From Erinaceus europaeus (Eukaryota > Chordata > Mammalia > Eulipotyphla > Erinaceidae), in the NCBI RefSeq assembly GCF_950295315.1, contig NW_026647189.1, positions 372,001 through 436,000 of the forward strand: a stretch of DNA of 64,000 nt, in the 5' to 3' direction. The position numbers and the translations under genes are program-made. A model generated the notes under the pieces. It was not told where the DNA came from, made no database searches, and saw nothing but the letters and a program-made list of their open reading frames with translations. This document shows, one piece after another, positions 20,450 to 34,124 of the stretch (position 1 is its first letter; the number at the start of each line of letters is the position of its first letter).

Positions 20450-21486
20450 TTTCCTTTTTATTTTTTTACTTTCTATTTTCTTGATTATTCACTGGAATAA
20501 ATAGACAGGAATTGAGAGGGAAGGGAGGTAGAGAGAGTTTGAGACACAGAGAGAGACAACTGCAGCACTTCCGCACCACTTGTAAAGATTTCCCCTGGCA
20601 TGTGGGAACCAGGGTGTTGAAGCCCAGTCCTCCTGCATTGTAACATGAGTGCTTAACTGGGTGTGGCACCACCTGGTACCCTTGATGGGACCCTTTTTTT
20701 TAGCAATGAAAAGAAATTCTCGTGGCAAGGTAATCAATAAATGAAGAAGTCAATAAAAGTGCATTTACATTAACTCAGTGGAAACACACAGGGACATATA
20801 CGTCTCTGTTCCCTGTATTACATCTTCATGTATGGATTGATTGCCTCAAGGGGTTATTGCCACAGCTGAGTGCCTACGCCACGAATAATCCACAGCTCCT
20901 GCACTCCATTTGTTCCCCTTCCGCTGCCCTTGTTGCTTGATCACTGTGGTGGTTATTGTTTTTGTTGTTGTTGTTGTTGTTACTGACCTTGCATCTGACA
21001 GACACAAAAGGAGAGAGCAGAGGAAATACAGGGTGGGAGAGAAAGATAGAGCTCCTAAAGACCTGCTTCACCCTCTGTAAAGCGACTCCCCTGCAGGTGG
21101 CGGTCTGGGGGCCAGACCCCAAATCCTTCCACCTGTCCCCTCTATTCGTGAGCGCCACAAGCCCTTAACCCTCTGAAATACCGCCAAACCTCCCTGGATT
21201 TACTTTTGAAGGCAGTATCACCTGCCTCGTTTTGAATCCTCATTATCCTGAGGGTCAGTCCTGGAGACAGTGTCATGACACGACACACGGAGATCTCTGT
21301 TATCAGAGAGCACCTGGAACAGCAGCTGGGGCTCTAGAGCCAGGGCAGGAGCAACTCCCCATCCACCTTCCACGGAGTCCACCTGCCTGCATTTTGGTCC
21401 TTTTCCCTCCAAAAAAGATTTTTCCCTTTTTTCACTTTGAAACAGGCAGGAGACAGGTTACCCAGGCAGGGGGGAAAAAATAAAAA

Positions 21487-21521
<35 letters not shown>

Positions 21522-23875
21522 GAAGTGAATGACCATCTTCTGGGAAGTATAGGTTTTGAACCTGAAAACTCTGTCTGTCTGTCTCTTAGTCCACAGAAAG
21601 AGCCACTAGTCCAGCCAGATCTCACGCTCAGATGGGGTGTTTTTGCCAGTCATAGGTCTGCACAGCGCACTAGGGATTGGGCGGCCTGAGACCCAAATGT
21701 TCCATTGTAGATGGACTGTTTGCAGTTCTTGCTCCCCAGGACATTGGACTGTCTCAACTCCCTCCCCTACAGCATGAAAAAAAGACTCTTGACAACCTTG
21801 GAGCAACTGGAGTGGGGGCGAGGGGAGCTGTTTGCATGTCTGCACTGCTCATGCCCAGGTGTCTGTGGGGGTCCGTGGCAGAGGCTGTAAGGGGGCTAGG
21901 GGGCAGAAGGAGACTGTTTGAGAGGCAGGCTGCAGGCAGGGGAGCCCAGGAGTGTGTGCAGGGCTGTGTGTGTGGGTGTGGTGGCAGGGCGTTAGGGCAG
22001 GTCCCCCTGCTGGATGGTGAGATGGCAGCTGGGCTGGCCCTGGGCCCTCAGGGCTGAAGGGCAGAAGCAGGGTGGCAGTAAAGTAGCGCAGGGAGGAACA
22101 CAGTAGATGTTAGTTGGGAGCTGGGGGACAGAGGGTAAGGGGAAAGGGGGCATCCTTGAGGAGGGGTCAGGACTAGAGAGTGGGGGCAGCTGGAGGCATG
22201 GAAGGTCCCAGGAATCAGGGACTGACAGGAACAGATTCCTACACCCCCCCACTGGATAGAAGCTGCAGAAGCCAGAGCAGCAGCCCTGGCTTGCCTAGGC
22301 CAAGGGCCCTGAGTGAGTCCATCTGAGGATGAGGAAGAGGAGGAGGGGGTGGAGGAGGAGGAGGAGAAAGAGGAGGAGGAAGAGTAGGAAGAGGAGGAGG
22401 AGGAGGCGTAGGAGGAGGAGGAAGGGCAGGAGGGCAGCTGTCAGTAGGCAACGGGATTAATAGAGGCCTCCATTACGGAGGCATGTGTCCAGGCAGGCAC
22501 CCACCAACCCTCAGGGGCAGCTCAGGGCACCCAGGGACTTGGTGTGGGTATCTCTGGGGCGGGGACTGTCTGTCAGTCAGCAAGACTGTGTGTCAGTGCA
22601 CATGGTGGGACAGGGGCCTGGCGGACCTTGGTCCCCCGCCCTGGACTGTCAGATGCCAGCCCCATGCCCAGACACACACCAATCTGCACATAGCCCCTTG
22701 GCCCGGCCGACCAGCACCTGCTTTGGCCTGGGGCTCTGGCTCTGGTGGCTGGCCACCACCCCTCAGGTCAAGTTCAGCGTGGGGGTCATGGCTGCTGGTC
22801 AACTGGATGGGCGGGGTCCCCATGGCCTAGCAACCACATGAGCCCTCTGTGATGTCCTAGCCCCTGGCAATCTGTGCTGGCCACACTGGCACTGGGCAGC
22901 CCAACTGCCCTGCCACTAGGTCAGGCAACAGCGCCCAGACGCCTGGGCCCTGGCACAGAGGGACGGAAGGATGATAAGACAGTGCTGACCCACGAGGGAC
23001 CTCAGGGCTGGCAGCCAAGAGAAGACAGGTGGAGGTGCGCCCGGGATCCTGGGAGCCCAGGCCAGAGCTGCCTGCATGCCTGCCTGCCTTCCTGGATGTC
23101 CGTATGCTGCCTTTGTCCAGGTAGGTTTCTCAGGTCCCCTCCAATCCTGTCCTCTCCTGTCCTCTCCTGTCCTCACCATCCTCTCCCCTCTCCTCTCCTC
23201 CGCACTTTGCTTCTCGCCTTTGTCTGTCCTCTCTTCCAGGTGCCCTGCTCACCAGCTCCAGCACTTGTGATGCTTCTCCAGTGACAGCTGTTCGCAACCC
23301 CTTCCACCCCCTGCCTGCCCCTAATGTGACCCAGCTCACAGGGTCTCCGGCTCATCCCACCCAAACCCACACGCCCCAACACATTCCCTGGTTCAGCCCC
23401 TCTGCCCTATTCAGCCAAACTGTGCCTTTGCAACCTACCTATGCATCATTGTTTCTCCTCACCATTCAAGGAGAGATCTCCTTTTGTACTTAGCTTGGTT
23501 GACTGGTGGATGGATGGATGGATGGATGGATGGATGGATGGATGGATGGATGTATGAATGGATGGATAGATGTATGGGTGGATGGATGGATGGATGGGCA
23601 GGTCAATGGATCGGTTTTGTAGAGGCAGAGTACCATATAGGGGTACTGGAGTCCGCTGGTGTCAGATCCCTAGTCAATGTCAAATGTAAAACATTAATTC
23701 ATCAATAACAAAAATGAATAAGCACCTAAATAAATAAATAAATAAATAAATAAATATAAAAACTGGGTTAAAAAATACATGGCGTCTTTGCCTTTCTGCA
23801 TATGGAATGCTGTGAGGATCTTAACAAGGAAAGCATTGTCCTGATTAACCCATTTGAAGTCGTGGAATATTTCCT
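20450..23875 (+). repeat. Macrosatellite unit 7 (type c)
   Basis: Length 3,426 bp. Poly-T 29, GGAT x11, AAAT x7. SINE A 20460-20681, SINE B 20908-21198, CTCF-like motif 21090-21102. It is nearly identical to unit 6 apart from microsatellite lengths and a CTGACCCACGAG variant near 22990 that is shared with units 10, 11, 13 and 15. Confidence 0.97.
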
Positions 23876-24912
23876 TTTCCTTTTTCTTTTTTTACTTTCT
23901 ATTTTCTTGATTATTCACTGGAATAAATAGACAGGAATTGAGAGGGAAGGGAGGTAGAGAGAGTTTGAGACACAGAGAGAGACAACTGCAGCACTTCCGC
24001 ACCACTTGTAAAGATTTCCCCTGGCATGTGGGAACCAGGGTGTTGAAGCCCAGTCCTCCTGCATTGTAACATGAGTGCTTAACTGGGTGTGGCACCACCT
24101 GGTACTCTTGATGGGACCCTTTTTTTTAGCAATGAAAAGAAATTCTCGTGGCAAGGTAATCAATAAATGAAGAAGTCAATAAAAGTGCATTTACATTAAC
24201 TCAGTGGAAACACACAGGGACATATACGTCTCTGTTCCCTGTATTACATCTTCATGTATGGATTGATTGCCTCAAGGGGTTATTGCCACAGCTGAGTGCC
24301 TACGCCACGAATAATCCACAGCTCCTGCACTCCATTTGTTCCCCTTCCGCTGCCCTTGTTGCTTGATCACTGTGGTGGTTATTGTTTTTGTTGTTGTTGT
24401 TGTTGTTACTGACCTTGCATCTGACAGACACAAAAGGAGAGAGCAGAGGAAATACAGGGTGGGAGAGAAAGATAGAGCTCCTAAAGACCTGCTTCACCCT
24501 CTGTAAAGCGACTCCCCTGCAGGTGGCGGTCTGGGGGCCAGACCCCAAATCCTTCCACCTGTCCCCTCTATTCGTGAGCGCCACAAGCCCTTAACCCTCT
24601 GAAATACCGCCAAACCTCCCTGGATTTACTTTTGAAGGCAGTATCACCTGCCTCGTTTTGAATCCTCATTATCCTGAGGGTCAGTCCTGGAGACAGTGTC
24701 ATGACACGACACACGGAGATCTCTGTTATCAGAGAGCACCTGGAACAGCAGCTGGGGCTCTAGAGCCAGGGCAGGAGCAACTCCCCATCCACCTTCCACG
24801 GAGTCCACCTGCCTGCATTTTGGTCCTTTTCCCTCCAAAAAAGATTTTTCCCTTTTTTCACTTTGAAACAGGCAGGAGACAGGTTACCCAGGCAGGGGGG
24901 AAAAAATAAAAA

Positions 24913-24947
<35 letters not shown>

Positions 24948-27281
24948 GAAGTGAATGACCATCTTCTGGGAAGTATAGGTTTTGAACCTGAAAACTCTGT
25001 CTGTCTGTCTCTTAGTCCACAGAAAGAGCCACTAGTCCAGCCAGATCTCACGCTCAGATGGGGTGTTTTTGCCAGTCATAGGTCTGCACAGCGCACTAGG
25101 GATTGGGCGGCCTGAGACCCAAATGTTCCATTGTAGATGGACTGTTTGCAGTTCTTGCTCCCCAGGACATTGGACTGTCTCAACTCCCTCCCCTACAGCA
25201 TGAAAAAAAGACTCTTGACAACCTTGGAGCAACTGGAGTGGGGGCGAGGGGAGCTGTTTGCATGTCTGCACTGCTCATGCCCAGGTGTCTGTGGGGGTCC
25301 GTGGCAGAGGCTGTAAGGGGGCTAGGGGGCAGAAGGAGACTGTTTGAGAGGCAGGCTGCAGGCAGGGGAGCCCAGGAGTGTGTGCAGGGCTGTGTGTGTG
25401 GGTGTGGTGGCAGGGCGTTAGGGCAGGTCCCCCTGCTGGATGGTGAGATGGCAGCTGGGCTGGCCCTGGGCCCTCAGGGCTGAAGGGCAGAAGCAGGGTG
25501 GCAGTAAAGTAGCGCAGGGAGGAACACAGTAGATGTTAGTTGGGAGCTGGGGGACAGAGGGTAAGGGGAAAGGGGGCATCCTTGAGGAGGGGTCAGGACT
25601 AGAGAGTGGGGGCAGCTGGAGGCATGGAAGGTCCCAGGAATCAGGGACTGACAGGAACAGATTCCTACACCCCCCCACTGGATAGAAGCTGCAGAAGCCA
25701 GAGCAGCAGCCCTGGCTTGCCTAGGCCAAGGGCCCTGAGTGAGTCCATCTGAGGATGAGGAAGAGGAGGAGGGGGTGGAGGAGGAGGAGGAGAAAGAGGA
25801 GGAGGAAGAGTAGGAAGAGGAGGAGGAGGAGGCGTAGGAGGAGGAGGAAGGGCAGGAGGGCAGCTGTCAGTAGGCAACGGGATTAATAGAGGCCTCCATT
25901 ACGGAGGCATGTGTCCAGGCAGGCACCCACCAACCCTCAGGGGCAGCTCACGGCACCCAGGGACTTGGTGTGGGTATCTCTGGGGCGGGGACTGTCTGTC
26001 AGTCAGCAAGACTGTGTGTCAGTGCACATGGTGGGACAGGGGCCTGGCGGACCTTGGTCCCCCGCCCTGGACTGTCAGATGCCAGCCCCATGCCCAGACA
26101 CACACCAATCTGCACATAGCCCCTTGGCCCGGCCGACCAGCACCTGCTTTGGCCTGGGGCTCTGGCTCTGGTGGCTGGCCACCACCCCTCAGGTCAAGTT
26201 CAGCGTGGGGGTCATGGCTGCTGGTCAACTGGATGGGCGTGGTCCCCATGGCCTAGCAACCACATGAGCCCTCTGTGATGTCCTAGCCCCTGGCAATCTG
26301 TGCTGGCCACACTGGCACTGGGCAGCCCAACTGCCCTGCCACTAGGTCAGGCAACAGCGCCCAGACGCCTGGGCCCTGGCACAGAGGGACGGAAGGATGG
26401 GAAGACAGTGCTGACCGACGAGGGACCTCAGGGCTGGCAGCCAAGAGAAGACAGGTGGAGGTGCGCCCGGGATCCTGGGAGCCCAGGCCAGAGCTGCCTG
26501 CATGCCTGCCTGCCTTCCTGGATGTCCGTATGCTGCCTTTGTCCAGGTAGGTTTCTCAGGTCCCCTCCAATCCTGTCCTCTCCTGTCCTCTCCTGTCCTC
26601 ACCATCCTCTCCCCTCTCCTCTCCTCCGCACTTTGCTTCTCTCCTTTGTCTGTCCTCTCTTCCAGGTGCCCTGCTCACCAGCTCCAGCACTTGTGATGCT
26701 TCTCCAGTGACAGCTGTTCGCAACCCCTTCCACCCCCTGCCTGCCCCTAATGTGACCCAGCTCACAGGGTCTCCGGCTCATCCCACCCAAACCCACACGC
26801 CCCAACACATTCCCTGGTTCAGCCCCTCTGCCCTATTCAGCCAAACTGGGCCTTTGCAATCTACCTATGCATCGTTGTTTCTCCTCACCATTCAAGGAGA
26901 GATCTCCTTTTGTACTTAGCTTGGTTGACTGGTGGATGGATGGATGGATGGATGGATGGATGTATGAATGGATGGATAGATGTATGGGTGGATGGATGGA
27001 TGGATGGGCAGGTCAATGGATCGGTTTTGTAGAGGCAGAGTACCATATAGGGGTACTGGAGTCCGCTGGTGTCAGATCCCTAGTCAATGTCAAATGTAAA
27101 ACATTAATTCATCAATAACAAAAATGAATAAGCACCTAAATAAATAAATAAATAAATAAATATAAAAACTGGGTTAAAAAATACATGGCGTCTTTGCCTT
27201 TCTGCATTTGGAATGCTGTGAGGATCTTAACAAGGAAAGCATTGTCCTGATTAACCCATTTGAAGTCGTGGAATATTTCCT
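23876..27281 (+). repeat. Macrosatellite unit 8 (mosaic: left c, right a; KpnI site lost)
   Basis: Length 3,406 bp. Poly-T 29, GGAT x7, AAAT x6. SINE A 23886-24107, SINE B 24334-24624, CTCF-like motif 24516-24528. Left markers match units 6-7; from GATGGGAAG near 26400 it matches the a haplotype. The GGTACC present at this point in the other units is GGTACT here (24101-24106). GGGCGTGGTCC near 26240 and CTGCATTTGG near 27205 are private. Confidence 0.97.
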
Positions 27282-30200
27282 TTTCCTTTTCCTTTTTTTA
27301 CTTTCTATTTTCTTGATTATTCACTGGAATAAATAGACAGGAATTGAGAGGGAAGGGAGGTAGAGAGAGTTTGAGACACAGAGAGAGACAACTGCAGCAC
27401 TTCCGCACCACTTGTAAAGATTTCCCCTGGCATGTGGGAACCAGGGTGTTGAAGCCCAGTCCTCCTGCATTGTAACATGAGTGCTTAACTGGGTGTGGCA
27501 CCACCTGGTACCCTTGATGGGACCCTTTTTTTTAGCAATGAAAAGAAATTCTCGTGGCAAGGTAATCAATAAATGAAGAAGTCAATAAAAGTGCATTTAC
27601 ATTAACTCAGTGGAAACACACAGGGACATATACGTCTCTGTTCCCTGTATTACATCTTCATGTATGGATTGATTGCCTCAAGGGGTTATTGCCACAGCTG
27701 AGTGCCTACGCCACGAATAATCCACAGCTCCTGCACTCCATTTGTTCCCCTTCCGCTGCCCTTGTTGCTTGATCACTGTGGTGGTTATTGTTTTTGTTGT
27801 TGTTGTTGTTGTTACTGACCTTGCATCTGACAGACACAAAAGGAGAGAGCAGAGGAAATACAGGGTGGGAGAGAAAGATAGAGCTCCTAAAGACCTGCTT
27901 CACCCTCTGTAAAGCGACTCCCCTGCAGGTGGCGGTCTGGGGGCCAGACCCCAAATCCTTCCACCTGTCCCCTCTATTCGTGAGCGCCACAAGCCCTTAA
28001 CCCTCTGAAATACCGCCAAACCTCCCTGGATTTACTTTTGAAGGCAGTATCACCTGCCTCGTTTTGAATCCTCATTATCCTGAGGGTCAGTCCTGATGAC
28101 AGTGTCATGACATGACACACGGAGATCTCTGTTATCAGAGAGCACCTGGAACAGCAGCTGGGGCTCTAGTGCCAGGGCAGGAGCAACTCCCCATCCACCT
28201 TCCACGGAGTCCACCTGCCTGCATTTTGGTCCTTTTCCCTCCAAAAAAGATTTTTCCCTTTTTTCACTTTGAAACAGGCAGGAGACAGGTTACCCAGGCA
28301 GGGGGGAAAAAATAAAAAGCCTTTTTTTTTTTTTTTTTTTTTTTTTTACCGAAGTGAATGACCATCTTCTGGGAAGTATAGGTTTTGAACCTGAAAACTC
28401 TGTCTGTCTGTCTCTTAGTCCACAGAAAGAGCCACTAGTCCAGCCAGATCTCACGCTCAGATGGGGTGTTTTTGCCAGTCAAAGGTCTGCACAGCGCACT
28501 AGGGATTGGGCGGCCTGAGACCCAAATGTTACATTGTAGATGGACTGTTTGCAGTTCTTGCTCCCCAGGACATTGGACTGTCTCAACTCCCTCCCCTACA
28601 GCATGAAAAAAAGACTCTTGACAACCTTGGAGCAACTGGAGTGGGGGCGAGGGGAGCTGTTTGCATGTCTGCACTGCTCATGCCCAGGTGTCTGTGGGGG
28701 TCCGTGGCAGAGGCTGTAAGGGGGCTAGGGGGCAGAAGGAGACTGTTTGAGAGGCAGGCTGCAGGCAGGGGAGCCCAGGAGTGTGTGCAGGGCTGTGTGT
28801 GTGGGTGTGGTGGCAGGGCGTTAGGGCAGGTCCCCCTGCTGGATGGTGAGATGGCAGCTGGGCTGGCCCTGGGCCCTCAGGGCTGAAGGGCAGAAGCAGG
28901 GTGGCAGTAAAGTAGCGCAGGGAGGAACACAGTAGATGTTAGTTGGGAGCTGGGGGACAGAGGGTAAGGGGAAAGGGGGCATCCTTGAGGAGGGGTCAGG
29001 ACTAGAGAGTGGGGGCAGCTGGAGGCATGGAAGGTCCCAGGAATCAGGGACTGACAGGAACAGATTCCTACACCCCCCCACTGGATAGAAGCTGCAGAAG
29101 CCAGAGCAGCAGCCCTGGCTTGCCTAGGCCAAGGGCCCTGAGTGAGTCCATCTGAGGATGAGGAAGAGGAGGAGGGGGTGGAGGAGGAGGAGGAGAAAGA
29201 GGAGGAGGAAGAGTAGGAAGAGGAGGAGGAGGAGGCGTAGGAGGAGGAGGAAGGGCAGGAGGGCAGCTGTCAGTAGGCAACGGGATTAATAGAGGCCTCC
29301 ATTACGGAGGCATGTGTCCAGGCAGGCACCCACCAACCCTCAGGGGCAGCTCAGGGCACCCAGGGACTTGGTGTGGGTATCTCTGGGGCGGGGACTGTCT
29401 GTCAGTCAGCAAGACTGTGTGTCAGTGCACATGGTGGGACAGGGGCCTGGCGGACCTTGGTCCCCCGCCCTGGACTGTCAGATGCCAGCCCCATGCCCAG
29501 ACACACACCAATCTGCACATAGCCCCTTGGCCCGGCCGACCAGCACCTGCTTTGGCCTGGGGCTCTGGCTCTGGTGGCTGGCCACCACCCCTCAGGTCAA
29601 GTTCAGCGTGGGGGTCATGGCTGCTGGTCAACTGGATGGGCGGGGTCCCCATGGCCTAGCAACCACATGAGCCCTCTGTGATGTCCTAGCCCCTGGCAAT
29701 CTGTGCTGGCCACACTGGCACTGGGCAGCCCAACTGCCCTGCCACTAGGTCAGGCAACAGCGCCCAGACGCCTGGGCCCTGGCACAGAGGGACGGAAGGA
29801 TGATAAGACAGTGCTGACCGACGAGGGACCTCAGGGCTGGCAGCCAAGAGAAGACAGGTGGAGGTGCGCCCGGGATCCTGGGAGCCCAGGCCAGAGCTGC
29901 CTGCATGCCTGCCTGCCTTCCTGGATGTCCGTATGCTGCCTTTGTCCAGGTAGGTTTCTCAGGTCCCCTCCAATCCTGTCCTCTCCTGTCCTCTCCTGTC
30001 CTCACCATCCTCTCCCCTCTCCTCTCCTCCGCACTTTGCTTCTCGCCTTTGTCTGTCCTCTCTTCCAGGTGCCCTGCTCACCAGCTCCAGCACTTGTGAT
30101 GCTTCTCCAGTGACAGCTGTTCGCAACCCCTTCCACCCCCTGCCTGCCCCTAATGTGACCCAGCTCACAGGGTCTCCGGCTCATCCCACCCAAACCCACA

Positions 30201-30696
30201 CGCCCCAACACATTCCCTGGTTCAGCCCCTCTGCCCTATTCAGCCAAACTGGGCCTTTGCAACCTACCTATGCATCATTGTTTCTCCTCACCATTCAAGG
30301 AGAGATCTCCTTTTGTACTTAGCTTGGTTGACTGGTGGATGGATGGATGGATGGATGGATGGATGGATGGATGGATGTATGAATGGATGGATAGATGTAT
30401 GGGTGGATGGATGGATGGATGGGCAGGTCAATGGATCGGTTTTGTAGAGGCAGAGTACCATATAGGGGTACTGGAGTCCGCTGGTGTCAGATCCCTAGTC
30501 AATGTCAAATGTAAAACATTAATTCATCAATAACAAAAATGAATAAGCACCTAAATAAATAAATAAATAAATAAATATAAAAACTGGGTTAAAAAATACA
30601 TGGCGTCTTTGCCTTTCTGCATATGGAATGCTGTGAGGATCTTAACAAGGAAAGCATTGTCCTGATTAACCCATTTGAAGTCGTTGAATATTTCCT
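27282..30696 (+). repeat. Macrosatellite unit 9
   Basis: Length 3,415 bp. Poly-T 26, GGAT x10, AAAT x6. SINE A 27292-27513, SINE B 27740-28030, CTCF-like motif 27922-27934. From this unit to unit 13 the CCTGATGAC and CAGTCAAAGG states are fixed. The tract before the SINE A tail reads TTTTCCTTTTCC, as also in units 15 and 17. TCGTTGAAT near 30681 is private. Confidence 0.97.
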
Positions 30697-31732
30697 TTTC
30701 CTTTTTCTTTTTTTACTTTCTATTTTCTTGATTATTCACTGGAATAAATAGACAGGAATTGAGAGGGAAGGGAGGTAGAGAGAGTTTGAGACACAGAGAG
30801 AGACAACTGCAGCACTTCCGCACCACTTGTAAAGATTTCCCCTGGCATGTGGGAACCAGGGTGTTGAAGCCCAGTCCTCCTGCATTGTAACATGAGTGCT
30901 TAACTGGGTGTGGCACCACCTGGTACCCTTGATGGGACCCTTTTTTTTAGCAATGAAAAGAAATTCTCGTGGCAAGGTAATCAATAAATGAAGAAGTCAA
31001 TAAAAGTGCATTTACATTAACTCAGTGGAAACACACAGGGACATATACGTCTCTGTTCCCTGTATTACATCTTCATGTATGGATTGATTGCCTCAAGGGG
31101 TTATTGCCACAGCTGAGTGCCTACGCCACGAATAATCCACAGCTCCTGCACTCCATTTGTTCCCCTTCCGCTGCCCTTGTTGCTTGATCACTGTGGTGGT
31201 TATTGTTTTTGTTGTTGTTGTTGTTGTTACTGACCTTGCATCTGACAGACACAAAAGGAGAGAGCAGAGGAAATACAGGGTGGGAGAGAAAGATAGAGCT
31301 CCTAAAGACCTGCTTCACCCTCTGTAAAGCGACTCCCCTGCAGGTGGCGGTCTGGGGGCCAGACCCCAAATCCTTCCACCTGTCCCCTCTATTCGTGAGC
31401 GCCACAAGCCCTTAACCCTCTGAAATACCGCCAAACCTCCCTGGATTTACTTTTGAAGGCAGTATCACCTGCCTCGTTTTGAATCCTTTTATCCTGAGGG
31501 TCAGTCCTGATGACAGTGTCATGACATGACACACGGAGATCTCTGTTATCAGAGAGCACCTGGAACAGCAGCTGGGGCTCTAGTGCCAGGGCAGGAGCAA
31601 CTCCCCATCCACCTTCCACGGAGTCCACCTGCCTGCATTTTGGTCCTTTTCCCTCCAAAAAAGATTTTTCCCTTTTTTCACTTTGAAACAGGCAGGAGAC
31701 AGGTTACCCAGGCAGGGGGGAAAAAATAAAAA

Positions 31733-31766
<34 letters not shown>

Positions 31767-34124
31767 GAAGTGAATGACCATCTTCTGGGAAGTATAGGTT
31801 TTGAACCTGAAAACTCTGTCTGTCTGTCTCTTAGTCCACAGAAAGAGCCACTAGTCCAGCCAGATCTCACGCTCAGATGGGGTGTTTTTGCCAGTCAAAG
31901 GTCTGCACAGCGCACTAGGGATTGGGCGGCCTGAGACCCAAATGTTCCATTGTAGATGGACTGTTTGCAGTTCTTGCTCCCCAGGACATTGGACTGTCTC
32001 AACTCCCTCCCCTACAGCATGAAAAAAAGACTCTTGACAACCTTGGAGCAACTGGAGTGGGGGCGAGGGGAGCTGTTTGCATGTCTGCACTGCTCATGCC
32101 CAGGTGTCTGTGGGGGTCCGTGGCAGAGGCTGTAAGGGGGCTAGGGGGCAGAAGGAGACTGTTTGAGAGGCAGGCTGCAGGCAGGGGAGCCCAGGAGTGT
32201 GTGCAGGGCTGTGTGTGTGGGTGTGGTGGCAGGGCGTTAGGGCAGGTCCCCCTGCTGGATGGTGAGATGGCAGCTGGGCTGGCCCTGGGCCCTCAGGGCT
32301 GAAGGGCAGAAGCAGGGTGGCAGTAAAGTAGCGCAGGGAGGAACACAGTAGATGTTAGTTGGGAGCTGGGGGACAGAGGGTAAGGGGAAAGGGGGCATCC
32401 TTGAGGAGGGGTCAGGACTAGAGAGTGGGGGCAGCTGGAGGCATGGAAGGTCCCAGGAATCAGGGACTGACAGGAACAGATTCCTACACCCCCCCACTGG
32501 ATAGAAGCTGCAGAAGCCAGAGCAGCAGCCCTGGCTTGCCTAGGCCAAGGGCCCTGAGTGAGTCCATCTGAGGATGAGGAAGAGGAGGAGGGGGTGGAGG
32601 AGGAGGAGGAGAAAGAGGAGGAGGAAGAGTAGGAAGAGGAGGAGGAGGAGGCGTAGGAGGAGGAGGAAGGGCAGGAGGGCAGCTGTCAGTAGGCAACGGG
32701 ATTAATAGAGGCCTCCATTACGGAGGCATGTGTCCAGGCAGGCACCCACCAACCCTCAGGGGCAGCTCACGGCACCCAGGGACTTGGTGTGGGTATCTCT
32801 GGGGCGGGGACTGTCTGTCAGTCAGCAAGACTGTGTGTCAGTGCACATGGTGGGACAGGGGCCTGGCGGACCTTGGTCCCCCGCCCTGGACTGTCAGATG
32901 CCAGCCCCATGCCCAGACACACACCAATCTGCACATAGCCCCTTGGCCCGGCCGACCAGCACCTGCTTTGGCCTGGGGCTCTGGCTCTGGTGGCTGGCCA
33001 CCACCCCTCAGGTCAAGTTCAGCGTGGGGGTCATGGCTGCTGGTCAACTGGATGGGCGGGGTCCCCATGGCCTAGCAACCACATGAGCCCTCTGTGATGT
33101 CCTAGCCCCTGGCAATCTGTGCTGGCCACACTGGCACTGGGCAGCCCAACTGCCCTGCCACTAGGTCAGGCAACAGCGCCCAGACGCCTGGGCCCTGGCA
33201 CAGAGGGACGGAAGGATGATAAGACAGTGCTGACCCACGAGGGACCTCAGGGCTGGCAGCCAAGAGAAGACAGGTGGAGGTGCGCCCGGGATCCTGGGAG
33301 CCCAGGCCAGAGCTGCCTGCATGCCTGCCTGCCTTCCTGGATGTCCGTATGCTGCCTTTGTCCAGGTAGGTTTCTCAGGTCCCCTCCAATCCTGTCCTCT
33401 CCTGTCCTCTCCTGTCCTCACCATCCTCTCCCCTCTCCTCTCCTCCGCACTTTGCTTCTCGCCTTTGTCTGTCCTCTCTTCCAGGTGCCCTGCTCACCAG
33501 CTCCAGCACTTGTGATGCTTCTCCAGTGACAGCTGTTCGCAACCCCTTCCACCCCCTGCCTGCCCCTAATGTGACCCAGCTCACAGGGTCTCCGGCTCAT
33601 CCCACCCAAACCCACACGCCCCAACACATTCCCTGGTTCAGCCCCTCTGCCCTATTCAGCCAAACTGGGCCTTTGCAACCTACCTATGCATCATTGTTTC
33701 TCCTCACCATTCAAGGAGAGATCTCCTTTTGTACTTAGCTTGGTTGACTGGTGGATGGATGGATGGATGGATGGATGGATGGATGGATGGATGGATGGAT
33801 GTATGTATGAATGGATGGATAGATGTATGGGTGGATGGATGGATGGATGGGCAGGTCAATGGATCGGTTTTGTAGAGGCAGAGTACCATATAGGGGTACT
33901 GGAGTCCGCTGGTGTCAGATCCCTAGTCAATGTCAAATGTAAAACATTAATTCATCAATAACAAAAATGAATAAGCACCTAAATAAATAAATAAATAAAT
34001 AAATATAAAAACTGGGTTAAAAAATACATGGCGTCTTTGCCTTTCTGCATATGGAATGCTGTGAGGATCTTAACAAGGAAAGCATTGTCCTGATTAACCC
34101 ATTTGAAGTCGTGGAATATTTCCT
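30697..34124 (+). repeat. Macrosatellite unit 10 (pairs with unit 11)
   Basis: Length 3,428 bp, the longest. Poly-T 28, GGAT x12 followed by a duplicated GTAT (GTATGTATGA) found only here and in unit 11; AAAT x6. SINE A 30707-30928, SINE B 31155-31445, CTCF-like motif 31337-31349. A private 1-bp loss plus substitution changes AATCCTCATTATCC to AATCCTTTTATCC near 31484. Confidence 0.97.
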
